Origin: an uncultured Lysobacteraceae bacterium
Lineage (GTDB): Bacteria; Pseudomonadota; Gammaproteobacteria; Xanthomonadales; Xanthomonadaceae
NCBI GenBank assembly: GCA_937897645.1
Contig: CALCNV010000089.1
Location: 1 to 64,000, forward strand
Reading direction: 5' to 3'
DNA: 64,000 nt
Shown: one piece after another, positions 8,349 through 16,390 of the stretch
Position numbering within the stretch: the first letter of the stretch is position 1
How the letters are laid out: each line of letters begins with the position of its first letter
Program-made: the position numbers and the translations under genes
Notes under the pieces: model-generated
Told to the model about the DNA's origin: nothing
Database searches by the model: none
What the model saw: only the letters and a program-made list of their open reading frames with translations

Positions 8349-8386
8349 TTGCAGGCAAAGAGCAGGGCGGCGGTGGGTGTGCCGCT

Positions 8387-8965
8387 TCAGTCAGCTGGAG
8401 TGAAATGCTTGAGGGCTGCTTCGCGCAGGGCGTCGGAGAGCCGGGCGTCGTCGACCGCGCGCGCCAATACCAGTGCGCCGACCATGGTGGACACGGCCGC
8501 GAGGGCATGTGCATGCGCGCCTGGCTGTCCCCAATCGCTGGAATGGCGGGCAACGAGGTCGATCATCTCCTTGATGCGGCGCGTGGCGGCACGCCGTACT
8601 TCAGGCGCCTGGCGTGGCATTTCGGAGCCGAGCGCGGCGGTCGCGCATCCGGTTTCGATGCTGTTTACATGGTCTTCGGAAAGATAGGCCTGCATCATCG
8701 CCTGCAGCGCCTGTTGCGGCGGCACGGCAGCGGCGACACGCTCCATGAGCACCACGGCATCGCTGCCGGCACGATCCGCGGCTTCGGCGAGCATTGCATC
8801 GCGCGAGGGGAAATGGGCGTAGAAGCCGCCGTGGGTGAGGCCGGCCGACTTCATGATGTCCGCGACGCCCGTGCCGCTGTAGCCACTGCGCCGGATCGCG
8901 CGCGCCGCCGCATCCACGATGCGGTCGTGGGTGGCGTCCTTGGAGCGTGTGCTGGTTTTCTTCAT
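8387..8965 (-). CDS. TetR/AcrR-family transcriptional repressor
   Basis: A 192-residue regulator. The N-terminal helix-turn-helix (GTGVADIMKSAGLTHGGFYA, about residues 27-46) is typical of TetR proteins that control oxidoreductase or YdeP/NemR-like detoxification genes. The C-terminal ligand domain is divergent, with no identifiable ligand. It lies next to the SDR/quinone-oxidoreductase operon on the same strand, just upstream of it. A palindrome covering its own start codon region (8964-8981) and a twin before the SDR gene (8331-8348) indicate autorepression plus control of the operon. Confidence 0.9.
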   Translation of the reverse strand: MKKTSTRSKDATHDRIVDAAARAIRRSGYSGTGVADIMKSAGLTHGGFYAHFPSRDAMLAEAADRAGSDAVVLMERVAAAVPPQQALQAMMQAYLSEDHVNSIETGCATAALGSEMPRQAPEVRRAATRRIKEMIDLVARHSSDWGQPGAHAHALAAVSTMVGALVLARAVDDARLSDALREAALKHFTPAD

Positions 8966-8981
8966 ATGACGATCATCATAT
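8964..8981. promoter_or_regulatory. TetR-type operator overlapping the tetR start
   Basis: ATATGACGATCATCATAT: 16 of 18 positions fit a perfect palindrome. It overlaps the tetR start codon and matches the operator at 8331-8348 except for one central base. Binding here should block tetR transcription or its initiation. Confidence 0.75.
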
Positions 8982-9035
8982 ATATCTGTGGCGCCATGTG
9001 CAAGGGGCTCAACGGCGGCAATCTGGCGCGGGTGT

Positions 9036-10475
9036 TCAGCGCACCTGCGACACCGGCGCCGGGCCGCCGGTGACTTTGTGGGGTGCGGTCTTGGCGGTTT
9101 CGGCCAGGTAGGCCAGTGCGAACTGCGCGAACTTGACGCTGTGCTGCGCGGATTCGCCCATCGTCGCCAGCGTGTCGCTGGTGGTGTGGATGTAGGGGAA
9201 GCTGCCGCTCGGGCTGCCGGCCTCGAACATCATCGCCGCCGGATAACCGGCGTTGGTCCACGACGCGTGGTCGGAGCAGGCGTAGCCGCAGGCCACGCTG
9301 CTGCGTGTCAGGCCCATCGGCGCGAGGTAGGCATCGAACAGGGTGATGAAGAAATTCTGCAGGTCGGCATTGGAGTAGTCGCTGATCAATTTCATGTCCG
9401 TGACCGCGCCGGCCTTGTAGTTGGTCATGTCCACCTGCAGCACGCTGACCACGTTGACGCCACTGGTGCGGAACGACTGCGCGATGGCATTGGAACCGCG
9501 CAGGCCCACCTCCTCGGCGGCATAGCCCATGAACTTCACCGTGCGCCGCGGTTGCCAGCCTTCGGAGAGCGCGATGCGCAGCGTTTCGGTGAGGGTGGCG
9601 ATGCCGGAGGCGTCATCGTCTGCGCCCGGCGCGATCTGGTTGGGATCGGTGCGGGTGTTGGCGTTGATCGAATCCAGGTGCGCGCCCAGCACCACCACTT
9701 CGTGGGGCAGGTCCCAGCCGGTGATGGTCAGGATCACCGAGGGCTGGGTGGAACAGTTGCTGCAAGCGGTGAACAGCTCGGTGCTGACGTCACTGCGGCC
9801 GGCGGCGAGTGATTGCCAGTGCGCGTGGATCCATTCGGCCGAGGTCCTGCCGTACGCGCTGGCGTAGTAGCGGTTGCGGTAGCTGGAGAGGTGGTTGATG
9901 GTGTCGTAGAGGCGCTGTTCCTGCACCTGCGGCAGCCAGCGGGCCACGGTGGCCTGGTTGTCGAGCGTGTACGCGGCAAGCAGCGAGGCCTTCATCGCCT
10001 GCATCGAGCGATCCGCCGCCACGAAGGCTTCCGCTTGCACGCGGCTGGGAAATGCGAAATAGCCGCCGCAGCGACCCTCGCTGGCATGCACGTAATGGCT
10101 GATCGCGGCGAGCGCATCGGCGCGGGTTTCCGAAATCACCAACGGCTGGCCGGTGCTGTCGCGCCGCGCGACCGCGTTGCGGGCCACGCCGCGGATGCCC
10201 TGGTACGTCTCGCGAGAGCTCACCAGGTACACCGGCGCAAACGGATCGGCCTGCGACCACGCCGACGTCGCCATCGGTGGGGTGATCGCGCCGTTGGTCG
10301 GTGTGGTAAGCAGGCGTGGCGTGCTGGCGACATGCACGATGCGCGCCGTGTCGAATCGATCCAGCGCGGCCGTGGCAGGCGCGCGCGCCGCGCGCCTGTC
10401 GTCCGCTCGCAACATCACGACGCTGGCCAGCATGGCGAACAGCAGCATCGTCGGACCCGGCAAGAACGGCTTCAT
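9036..10475 (-). CDS. Secreted M28-family zinc aminopeptidase
   Basis: A 479-residue exported metallopeptidase of family M28 (bacterial leucyl-aminopeptidase-like). The start at 10475 gives a hydrophobic leader (PGPTMLLFAMLASVVMLRA); a longer frame upstream lacks signal-peptide character. The two-zinc ligand set is complete: His266 (GAHLDS), Asp286 (PGADDDASG), Glu321/Glu322 (YAAEEVGLRGS), Asp349 (QVDMTN) and His430 (PYIHTTSDT). A prodomain-like region occupies about residues 40-200. Cys396 and Cys400 (VACGYACSDH) may form a disulfide, as in secreted aminopeptidases. It probably removes N-terminal residues from peptides outside the cell. Confidence 0.92.
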   Translation of the reverse strand: MKPFLPGPTMLLFAMLASVVMLRADDRRAARAPATAALDRFDTARIVHVASTPRLLTTPTNGAITPPMATSAWSQADPFAPVYLVSSRETYQGIRGVARNAVARRDSTGQPLVISETRADALAAISHYVHASEGRCGGYFAFPSRVQAEAFVAADRSMQAMKASLLAAYTLDNQATVARWLPQVQEQRLYDTINHLSSYRNRYYASAYGRTSAEWIHAHWQSLAAGRSDVSTELFTACSNCSTQPSVILTITGWDLPHEVVVLGAHLDSINANTRTDPNQIAPGADDDASGIATLTETLRIALSEGWQPRRTVKFMGYAAEEVGLRGSNAIAQSFRTSGVNVVSVLQVDMTNYKAGAVTDMKLISDYSNADLQNFFITLFDAYLAPMGLTRSSVACGYACSDHASWTNAGYPAAMMFEAGSPSGSFPYIHTTSDTLATMGESAQHSVKFAQFALAYLAETAKTAPHKVTGGPAPVSQVR

Positions 10476-10626
10476 GGTGGCATCCCCCGCATCACGGGCT
10501 GCAACGTTTCCCACCGCCACACTACCACTTCCATCCGTCCCGGGCCTGTGCCTGCTGCGCGCATGCGTTGGGCCATGGCAGACTGTCCGCGGGGACGGTG
10601 CCACGCGGGCGCCAAGGGGAACAACG

Positions 10627-11400
10627 ATGCATGACGTACAGCGGGCCGCCGGCCTGCGGGTGGTGGCTTGGGTGCTGTGCTTGGCACTGCTGGCCGGATG
10701 CGGCAGCGGTCCGGACGGAAACGACTACGTGGACTACGACGGCACCACGCTGGTGGTCGAGGGCAGCGAATTCGTGCGCGAAAACACCATGGACCCGCCG
10801 GGCACCTTCCTTCCCGGACGCGTCGTCGTGCAGCCCGAGGATGGGAAACTGGACGATGCCATCGGCCTCATCCAGCGCTATGGCTTGATCCTTGAAGGTC
10901 GCAGCGCCGAGGGCTGGCTGCTGGTGAAGGCACCCGACGGTTTCGAGATGCAGTGGGCGACCGCCCTGCAGGGGAAATTGGGCGGTAGCAGTTATGCGAC
11001 CAACGACTCGGCACAGTCGCCCACGCCGGTCGCCGTGGCGGAGGCTGTTGATGCCGCGGTCGCGGACGTGCCCGTACCTGACGATGAGCCCTCGGCGGCG
11101 GACGTGCGCCGCATCGCGATCGAGAGTTACGAACGGCTGGAGAAGGCCGGTGGCCTGCCCGTGACCATGACGGCCACCGGGCAGTCGATGGTGCTGCATG
11201 CCAAGGTATTCGATGCACGCAAGGAATCCTGCCGCCGGCTTCCCCACGCCAAGCCCGGCGAGTGGGAGTGTGAGGCCGAACTGATGATGGGGCTGTGCAG
11301 CGGCGACTGCGATCCGTCTGCCGAAGCGCCCTCGCCCAAGGGCGAGCGCGTGTATATCCGCTGGGATCCGGCGCAGCGTGGCTTCACGCTTGACGACTGA
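10627..11400 (+). CDS. Lipoprotein of unknown function
   Basis: A 257-residue lipoprotein: signal peptide ending in lipobox LLAGC (Cys about 25), then GSGPDGND. The N-terminal mature part has VEGSEFVREN and a VVQPEDGKLDDAIG segment, followed by an Ala/Val/Asp-rich linker (about residues 130-160) and a C-terminal domain with Cys residues near KESCRRLP, WECEAEL and GLCSGDC, which could pair as disulfides. The region around SMVLHAKVFDARKESC has a beta-strand pattern. I do not recognise a named family. Probably anchored in the inner or outer membrane facing the periplasm. Confidence 0.7.
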   Translation: MHDVQRAAGLRVVAWVLCLALLAGCGSGPDGNDYVDYDGTTLVVEGSEFVRENTMDPPGTFLPGRVVVQPEDGKLDDAIGLIQRYGLILEGRSAEGWLLVKAPDGFEMQWATALQGKLGGSSYATNDSAQSPTPVAVAEAVDAAVADVPVPDDEPSAADVRRIAIESYERLEKAGGLPVTMTATGQSMVLHAKVFDARKESCRRLPHAKPGEWECEAELMMGLCSGDCDPSAEAPSPKGERVYIRWDPAQRGFTLDD

Positions 11401-11413
11401 TTCGACCCAAAGC

Positions 11414-11496
11414 GTAGGGTGGGCTTAAGCCCACCGCCCTTCGTATCGATTGCAGTCCGATGACGCGCCTCTACGGTGGGCCAAGGCCCACCCTAC
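11414..11496. repeat. REPIN, family B
   Basis: An 83-base inverted REP pair beginning GTAGGGTGGGCTTAAGCCCA and ending GGCCCACCCTAC. It lies between two convergent genes. Confidence 0.85.
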
Positions 11497-11502
11497 GTTG
11501 CG

Positions 11503-13011
11503 TCACTTGCCCAGTTCGTACAGGTACTCGACGAACGACATCACCGCGCCGTCGTAGCCTTGCACGGCCGGGTTGCTGGACTCGATCAGGTAGTACTCGT
11601 CCGGTGCATGCGCGCCGCCGCCGGTGCCCAGGCCGAAGTGGCCGGAGGCCAGGCTGAGCGGCGCGTCGGTGAAGGCGAAACCCGGATACGAACCCGCATT
11701 GCGCGGCCACATCAGCGGTGTGATGCCGCGGCGTTCCAGCACCGCGCGCTGCGCCTGGATCAGCGGTGCATCGGCCGAGGTCTGCGTGGCGTCATAGCCG
11801 CCGCTGACGTTGACCTCGATGTCGCCGTAGCCGCGCTTGGCCAGGTGCGCTTTCAACGCGGCGACCGCGTCGTCCTTTTCCATTCCGGGTACCAGGCGGA
11901 AATCCATCTTCGCCACCGCGCGGCCGGGCAACACGGTCTTGCCGCCCGGGCCGGTGTAGCCGGCGACCAGGCCTTCGATGTTCGCGGTGGGTTGCGACAC
12001 CAGGCGCTCGTTGGCCTGCTGCCACGCCAGGTCATCGATCCAGTGCTGCACGCCCAGTTGCTGCTTGAGCTTGGCTTCGCTGCGTATCTGGGTGGCGGCG
12101 GCGATCATCGCCTTGTGTTCGGCGCTGATCGGCGGTGCCTGCGGATAGCCATCGATGGTGATGGTGTTGCCGTCTTCGGACACCAGCGTGTCCAGCGCCT
12201 TCACCAGTCGCCAGGCCGGGCTGTCCACCATCGCCTTGAGCGAGGAATGCACGTCCTTTTCCGGACCACGGCCCCATGCCTTGCCACTGGCGACCAGTTC
12301 AAGTTCGACCACGCCCTTGGCGCCTAGGGTGATGGTCACGTTGCCGTCGCTGTCCTGCGACGCCGAGGGCATGAATACGCCGACGGTGTCGCGCAAGGCC
12401 GCTTCCACCTCCGGGCGATGCACCAGTTGCCCGATATGCGGCGAGCCGATTTCTTCTTCGCCTTCGGCCACCAGCACCAGGTTCACCGGCATCGCCTGGT
12501 TGGAGGCCTTGATCGCATGCAGCGCCGCAAGCAGGGCCGACTGCGGGCCCTTCTGGTTCACCGCGCCACGCCCGACCAGGACCTTGCCCAGGCCGGGTTT
12601 GTCGACGAGCCTGGATTCAAGCGGCGGCGACGTCCATTCCTTCGGGTCGAACTGCTTCACGTCGTACATGAAGTACAGGCCCACGGTTTTTTCGGCACCG
12701 GCATCCAGCGTGGCGAACACGCCCGGCTTGCCGTCGGTGTCGAGGATCTCGACCGTCTGGAAGCCGGCCTCGCGTGCCAGCGTGGCCATGTACTCCGCGC
12801 CTTCGCGCGAGTTGAGGTTTTCGGCGGCGATCGACGGCAACGCGATCCAGTCCTGCAGCCGCTTCAGCGATACATCGTGCTGCGCGGCCACCGTGCGCTG
12901 GATGGCGGACAAATCGGCTTCGGCCGCGGATGACAACAACGGCACGCCGAGCAGCAGCATGAGCAGGGCGGCGGGAAGCGTGTGGCGACGGACAGGGACG
13001 AACGGCTGCAT
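11503..13011 (-). CDS. Exported M20-family peptidase homologue with altered metal ligands
   Basis: A 502-residue protein with the M20/M25/M40 fold. The start at 13011 gives a signal peptide (LPAALLMLLLGVPLLSSAAEA); frames further upstream run through a REPIN. The dimerisation domain lies near residues 240-380. EGEEEIGS (184-190) and the C-terminal His in GGGAHAPDEY match the family. Two canonical sites differ: the usual GHxDVxP His reads FMYDVKQ (Met115), and the bridging Asp region SDDKG reads VNQKG (Asn152/Gln153). The family expects two zinc ions, so this protein may bind one metal, use other ligands, or be inactive. Periplasmic by its signal peptide. Confidence 0.85.
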   Translation of the reverse strand: MQPFVPVRRHTLPAALLMLLLGVPLLSSAAEADLSAIQRTVAAQHDVSLKRLQDWIALPSIAAENLNSREGAEYMATLAREAGFQTVEILDTDGKPGVFATLDAGAEKTVGLYFMYDVKQFDPKEWTSPPLESRLVDKPGLGKVLVGRGAVNQKGPQSALLAALHAIKASNQAMPVNLVLVAEGEEEIGSPHIGQLVHRPEVEAALRDTVGVFMPSASQDSDGNVTITLGAKGVVELELVASGKAWGRGPEKDVHSSLKAMVDSPAWRLVKALDTLVSEDGNTITIDGYPQAPPISAEHKAMIAAATQIRSEAKLKQQLGVQHWIDDLAWQQANERLVSQPTANIEGLVAGYTGPGGKTVLPGRAVAKMDFRLVPGMEKDDAVAALKAHLAKRGYGDIEVNVSGGYDATQTSADAPLIQAQRAVLERRGITPLMWPRNAGSYPGFAFTDAPLSLASGHFGLGTGGGAHAPDEYYLIESSNPAVQGYDGAVMSFVEYLYELGK

Positions 13012-13079
13012 GCGGCGCTCCAGGTCGGGTGGTTGCGCGATGCTACGCCGGTTGCGGCAAGCGCGCCGTGGCCCAGGCC

Positions 13080-13162
13080 GTAGGGTGGGCCTAGGCCCAC
13101 CGCCCAACATCTGGAACGCAAAAGGATGACGCGCCGCGAGGGTGGGCCTAGGCCCACCCTGC
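13080..13162. repeat. REPIN, family B, right head mutated
   Basis: An 83-base inverted pair beginning GTAGGGTGGGCCTAGGCCCA. The right end reads CCCTGC instead of CCCTAC, so one terminal GTAG is lost. It lies between two minus-strand genes. Confidence 0.8.
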
Positions 13163-13166
13163 GTGG

Positions 13167-14258
13167 CTAGCGGTAACGCTCCAGCCAATGCGCGTACGGC
13201 GCAGGCAACACCCACGACGGTTTGTCCTTGCCCAGCGCCTTGGCGGCGGCGTAGGTCCAGTGCGGATCGGCCAGGTGCGAGCGGCCGACCATCACGATGT
13301 CCAGGTGCTCGTCCTGCACGGCCGCCTGCGCGACCTCCGGCGTGCCGAAGCCCCAGGCCGACGTCGTGGCCAGGCCGGTCTCATCGCGCACGCGCTTGGT
13401 GATGGGCGAAAGGAAACCGGCACCCCACGGAATATCCGTCTCCTTGATGGTGAAGCCGATGCTGACGCTCAGCATGTCCAATCCTTCGGACTTGAACACC
13501 TTGGCCAGTTCAATGGACTCGGCCAGGGTTTCTTCATCGTGGCCGTCGAACTCCAGCACGCCGAAGCGCGCGGTGAGCGGCAGGTGCGCGGGCCACACCG
13601 CGCGCACGGCACGCAAGGTTTCGACCAGGAAGCGGCTGCGGTTTTCCAGGCTGCCGCCGTATTCGTCGCTGCGCTGGTTGGAATGCTTGGAGAAGAAACT
13701 CTGCGCCAGGTAGCCGTGGGCGAAATGCAGTTCCAGCCATTCGAAGCCGGCGTCCAGTGCGCGCTGCGCGGCGGCGGCATAGTCGTCACGCACGCGATGG
13801 ATCTCGGCGACGGTCATCTCGCGCGGCACCTTGCGCAAGCCGTCGCCATAGGCAATCGCCGAGGGTGCAAGCGTCTGCCAACCGCGCGGGTCGCCTTCGG
13901 CGATATGGTCATCGCCTTCCCACGGCAGGTTGGCACTGGCCTTGCGACCGGCGTGAGCAATCTGGATGCCGGGCACGGCGCCACCGGCCTTGATCGCGGC
14001 GACCATGGGCTTCAACGCATCGCGCTGCGTGTCGTTCCACAAGCCCAGGCAACCGGGGGTGATGCGGCCTTCCGGCGACACGGCCGTGGCTTCCATCACC
14101 ACCAGGCCGGCACCACCGCGCGCCATGCCGGCCACGTGCACGTGGTGCCAGTCGTTGGCGAGGCCATCGACGGCGGAGTACTGGCACATCGGCGGCACGG
14201 CGATGCGGTTGCGCAGGGTCACGCCTTTCAGGGTGTAGGGATCGAACAGGGACGGCAT
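13167..14258 (-). CDS. Old Yellow Enzyme-family ene-reductase (NADH:flavin oxidoreductase)
   Basis: A 363-residue FMN-dependent enzyme of the YqjM/XenA (thermophilic-like) class, which reduces activated C=C bonds in enones or nitro compounds with NAD(P)H. Landmarks are PPMCQYSA near residue 24 (the redox-tuning Cys of this class), GIQIAHAGRKAS, the HFAHGYLAQSFFSKHSNQR active-site segment, RSDEYGGSLENR, and the phosphate-binding region near FGTPEVAQ and IVMVGRSHLADP. Length is normal. No signal peptide, so cytoplasmic. It stands between a REPIN and a divergent VOC-family gene. Confidence 0.93.
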   Translation of the reverse strand: MPSLFDPYTLKGVTLRNRIAVPPMCQYSAVDGLANDWHHVHVAGMARGGAGLVVMEATAVSPEGRITPGCLGLWNDTQRDALKPMVAAIKAGGAVPGIQIAHAGRKASANLPWEGDDHIAEGDPRGWQTLAPSAIAYGDGLRKVPREMTVAEIHRVRDDYAAAAQRALDAGFEWLELHFAHGYLAQSFFSKHSNQRSDEYGGSLENRSRFLVETLRAVRAVWPAHLPLTARFGVLEFDGHDEETLAESIELAKVFKSEGLDMLSVSIGFTIKETDIPWGAGFLSPITKRVRDETGLATTSAWGFGTPEVAQAAVQDEHLDIVMVGRSHLADPHWTYAAAKALGKDKPSWVLPAPYAHWLERYR

Positions 14259-14430
14259 GGGAATCCTCGGGGGAAACAGGGCGTTCGCGGGGGAGAAGAG
14301 TGCGGGACGTGGCCTCGCAGGCCTCGTGCTTTCAGGGTATTCGATAATGTTTGCAGCACAAGCAAGCGCGGAAGAAACGTATCATCCTGCCCATGCACGC
14401 ATTCATCGCTGGATAAGAGGATCGAAACAC

Positions 14431-14826
14431 ATGTTCAACCACATCATGGTCGGGTCGAATGACATCGAACGCTCCGCACGCTTCTACGGCGCGGTGCTGG
14501 GCGTGCTGGGCGCAGGCGAGCCGCTGCGCCACCGCGCGGCAAGCGGTCGCATGCGGCTGTTCTATCGCCACGACGGCAACACCTTTTGCGTGGGCGAACC
14601 CAACGACGGTGAACCGGCGACCCGTGCCAACGGCGCGACCATCGGCTTCAAGTGCGCGTCGCCGGAGCAGGTGCAGGAATTCCACGACACCGCGGTGGCC
14701 GCAGGCGGTACGTCCATCGAGGAACCGCCCGGCCTGCGCAGCGGTGACCTGGGCCCGCTGTACCTGGCTTACGTGCGCGATCCGGACGGCAACAAGCTCT
14801 GCGCGATCCATCGGCCTAAGAAATGA
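14431..14826 (+). CDS. VOC-family (glyoxalase/bleomycin-resistance fold) protein
   Basis: A 131-residue vicinal-oxygen-chelate protein. It starts MFNHIMVGSNDIERS, typical of lactoylglutathione lyase-related lyases, and ends YVRDPDGNKLCAIH, which carries the usual last metal-binding region. A His near the N-terminus (FNH) and Glu/Asp near the C-terminus could bind metal. The substrate is unknown. The ATG at 14431 is chosen because it begins the fold; an earlier frame has no clear ribosome binding site. Expressed divergently from the OYE gene. Confidence 0.85.
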   Translation: MFNHIMVGSNDIERSARFYGAVLGVLGAGEPLRHRAASGRMRLFYRHDGNTFCVGEPNDGEPATRANGATIGFKCASPEQVQEFHDTAVAAGGTSIEEPPGLRSGDLGPLYLAYVRDPDGNKLCAIHRPKK

Positions 14827-14861
14827 CACGGCTTGCGTGTCCCCCTGCGTGCATGCCATGC

Positions 14862-14883
14862 GGCGGGCCCGGGCCCGCCCTAT
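14862..14883. repeat. Single REP-like palindrome
   Basis: GGCGGGCCCGGGCCCGCC forms a perfect palindrome followed by CTATG, close to the family B design (GGTGGGC...GCCCACCCTAC). It probably is a decayed single REP between the VOC and TrmY-like genes. Confidence 0.45.
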
Positions 14884-14907
14884 GTGTCGCCTGACAATGA
14901 AGCGGCG

Positions 14908-15510
14908 ATGAGCCACATGCGAACGTTTGTACTGCGCGCGCGCGCGGCACCCACCGACAGCCAGAAACTGCTGGCGTCCGTGGGCAAGGACGCGCACGCG
15001 GAAATCCTGGCGCACACGCTGATGAACGCCATCTTCGTGGCCCAGTCGCATCGCCCTGATGTAACCGTCTACCTGGTGCTGGAAAGCACGCAGGATTTCA
15101 GCCGCACGATCCGTTTCGACGTCAACGCCATGCACGAGATCGGCGGCTTCGACGAACGTGCGCTGCTGGGCAAGATCGCCAAGGCGCTGGATGAGTCGCG
15201 TGGCATGGGCAAGGAAGACGCGCGACCCGTCGAGTCCGGCGTGATCGTGCGCACCCTGAGCTTCGAGCGGCTGGTGCAGGAACTGGCCGAAGACCACCAG
15301 CTCTTCATCATGGACCGGAAAGGCACCTCGATCCGCGAGCAGGTGTTCGAGGGCAATCCCTGCTTCCTGCTGACCGACCACATCCCGATGCCGAAGAAGA
15401 CGTTGCCCAGCCTCGAGCGCCTGGGCGCGAAGAAAATATCGCTGGGATCGAAGATGCTGTTCGCCTCGCAGTGCGTGGTGTTGATCCATTACGAACTGGA
15501 TCTGCGATAG
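14908..15510 (+). CDS. trmY: TrmY-type SPOUT RNA methyltransferase (tRNA pseudouridine-54 N1 family)
   Basis: A 200-residue protein matching the TrmY family, which in archaea makes N1-methylpseudouridine at tRNA position 54 using S-adenosylmethionine. The N-terminus MRTFVLRARAAPTDSQ, the middle VTVYLVLES...TIRFD, and the C-terminal SPOUT-knot part (KKISLGSKMLFASQC, then VVLIHYELDLR) fit closely. The start at 14908 (MSHMRTF) or 14917 is preferred because an upstream extension would translate the REP fragment. No pseudouridine synthase partner lies nearby. Homologues are scattered in bacteria, and their RNA target is less certain than in archaea. Confidence 0.88.
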   Translation: MSHMRTFVLRARAAPTDSQKLLASVGKDAHAEILAHTLMNAIFVAQSHRPDVTVYLVLESTQDFSRTIRFDVNAMHEIGGFDERALLGKIAKALDESRGMGKEDARPVESGVIVRTLSFERLVQELAEDHQLFIMDRKGTSIREQVFEGNPCFLLTDHIPMPKKTLPSLERLGAKKISLGSKMLFASQCVVLIHYELDLR

Positions 15511-15532
15511 CACGCAAGAGGCTTGGGGCCAG

Positions 15533-15636
15533 CTCGCGGTTTCCGGTTACGTCATGGCGGATCAAGATCCGCCTTCCATCAAGCTGCGCTGTTCGTTCGC
15601 TCATGTTCCAACGGAGGGCGGGTCTTGACCCGCCAC
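15533..15636. repeat. REP pair, family C (left flank of RAYT 2)
   Basis: The left element GGCGGATCAAGATCCGCC and the inverted element GGCGGGTCTTGACCCGCC face each other about 40 bases apart. The 48 bases at 15533-15580 are repeated almost exactly, in direct orientation, at 16282-16330 on the other side of the RAYT gene 15736-16275. This family differs in sequence from families A and B. Confidence 0.75.
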
Positions 15637-15735
15637 GGCACGTTCGCGATGCGTGCCGTCGCCGGGAAATACCTGATCCTTCGAAGCGGTATTTTCCGAT
15701 AGTAGGCGCGCACCGGTTAAGCGACGTTCTGAGGC

Positions 15736-16275
15736 ATGCCTAATTATCGACGTGTCTGGGTGCCGGGCGGCACCTATTTCTTCACCGTGAACCTGCTGGA
15801 ACGCAGGCGGTCCCTGTTGATCGACCATGTCGATTCGCTGCGGAATGCTTTCCGCGAGGCGCGTGTTGCGCGACCCTTCGTGATGCCGGCTTACGTCATA
15901 TTGCCCGATCACCTGCACTGCTTGTGGCGGCTACCCGATGGCGATGCGGATATCGCCACGCGATGGCGCCACATCAAGACCCTGTTCTCGCGTTCCTTGC
16001 CGGCCGACGAGCGTCGCTCCGAACGACGCGTACGTAAATCCGAACGTGGCATCTGGCAACGCCGCTACTGGGAGCGCGTCATCCGCGATGAGCAGGATTA
16101 CCAAAGCCATTTCGACTACATCCACTACAACCCGGTGAAGCATGGTCACGCGCAGTCCGCGCTGGACTGGCCTCATTCGAGTTTCCGGCATTGGCTGGAG
16201 AAGGACCACTACCCCGCGGATTGGGCGATGCCGGTGGATTACGAGAAGGTGCCTGACCATCCCAGGACAATCTGA
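15736..16275 (+). CDS. REP-associated tyrosine transposase (RAYT), copy 2
   Basis: A 179-residue Y1/HUH transposase. Motifs: GGTYFFTVNL near the N-terminus, DHLH at residues 58-61 (metal-binding His59/His61), and Tyr128 in FDYIHYNPVKHG as likely nucleophile, then WPHSSFRHW. It shares the fold with copy 1 but is clearly divergent, and it is bracketed by a different REP family (C), which fits one RAYT lineage per REP family. A charged insertion (RRSERRVRKSERG, about residues 93-105) is absent from copy 1. Intact by motif and length. Confidence 0.93.
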   Translation: MPNYRRVWVPGGTYFFTVNLLERRRSLLIDHVDSLRNAFREARVARPFVMPAYVILPDHLHCLWRLPDGDADIATRWRHIKTLFSRSLPADERRSERRVRKSERGIWQRRYWERVIRDEQDYQSHFDYIHYNPVKHGHAQSALDWPHSSFRHWLEKDHYPADWAMPVDYEKVPDHPRTI

Positions 16276-16281
16276 AGCGGC

Positions 16282-16330
16282 CTCGCGGTTTCCGGCTTCG
16301 TTCGTGGCGGGTCAAGACCCGCCTTCCATC
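16282..16330. repeat. REP element, family C (right flank of RAYT 2)
   Basis: Direct copy of 15533-15580: CTCGCGGTTTCCGG leader, then the hairpin GTGGCGGGTCAAGACCCGCC and TTCCATC. It starts six bases after the RAYT stop codon and shows the GTGG-type head. Confidence 0.75.
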
Positions 16331-16390
16331 GCCTTCATTATTTTTGCATCCGGGTTGACCGGTCGATGCTCTTGATCAATAGCGGGAGCG

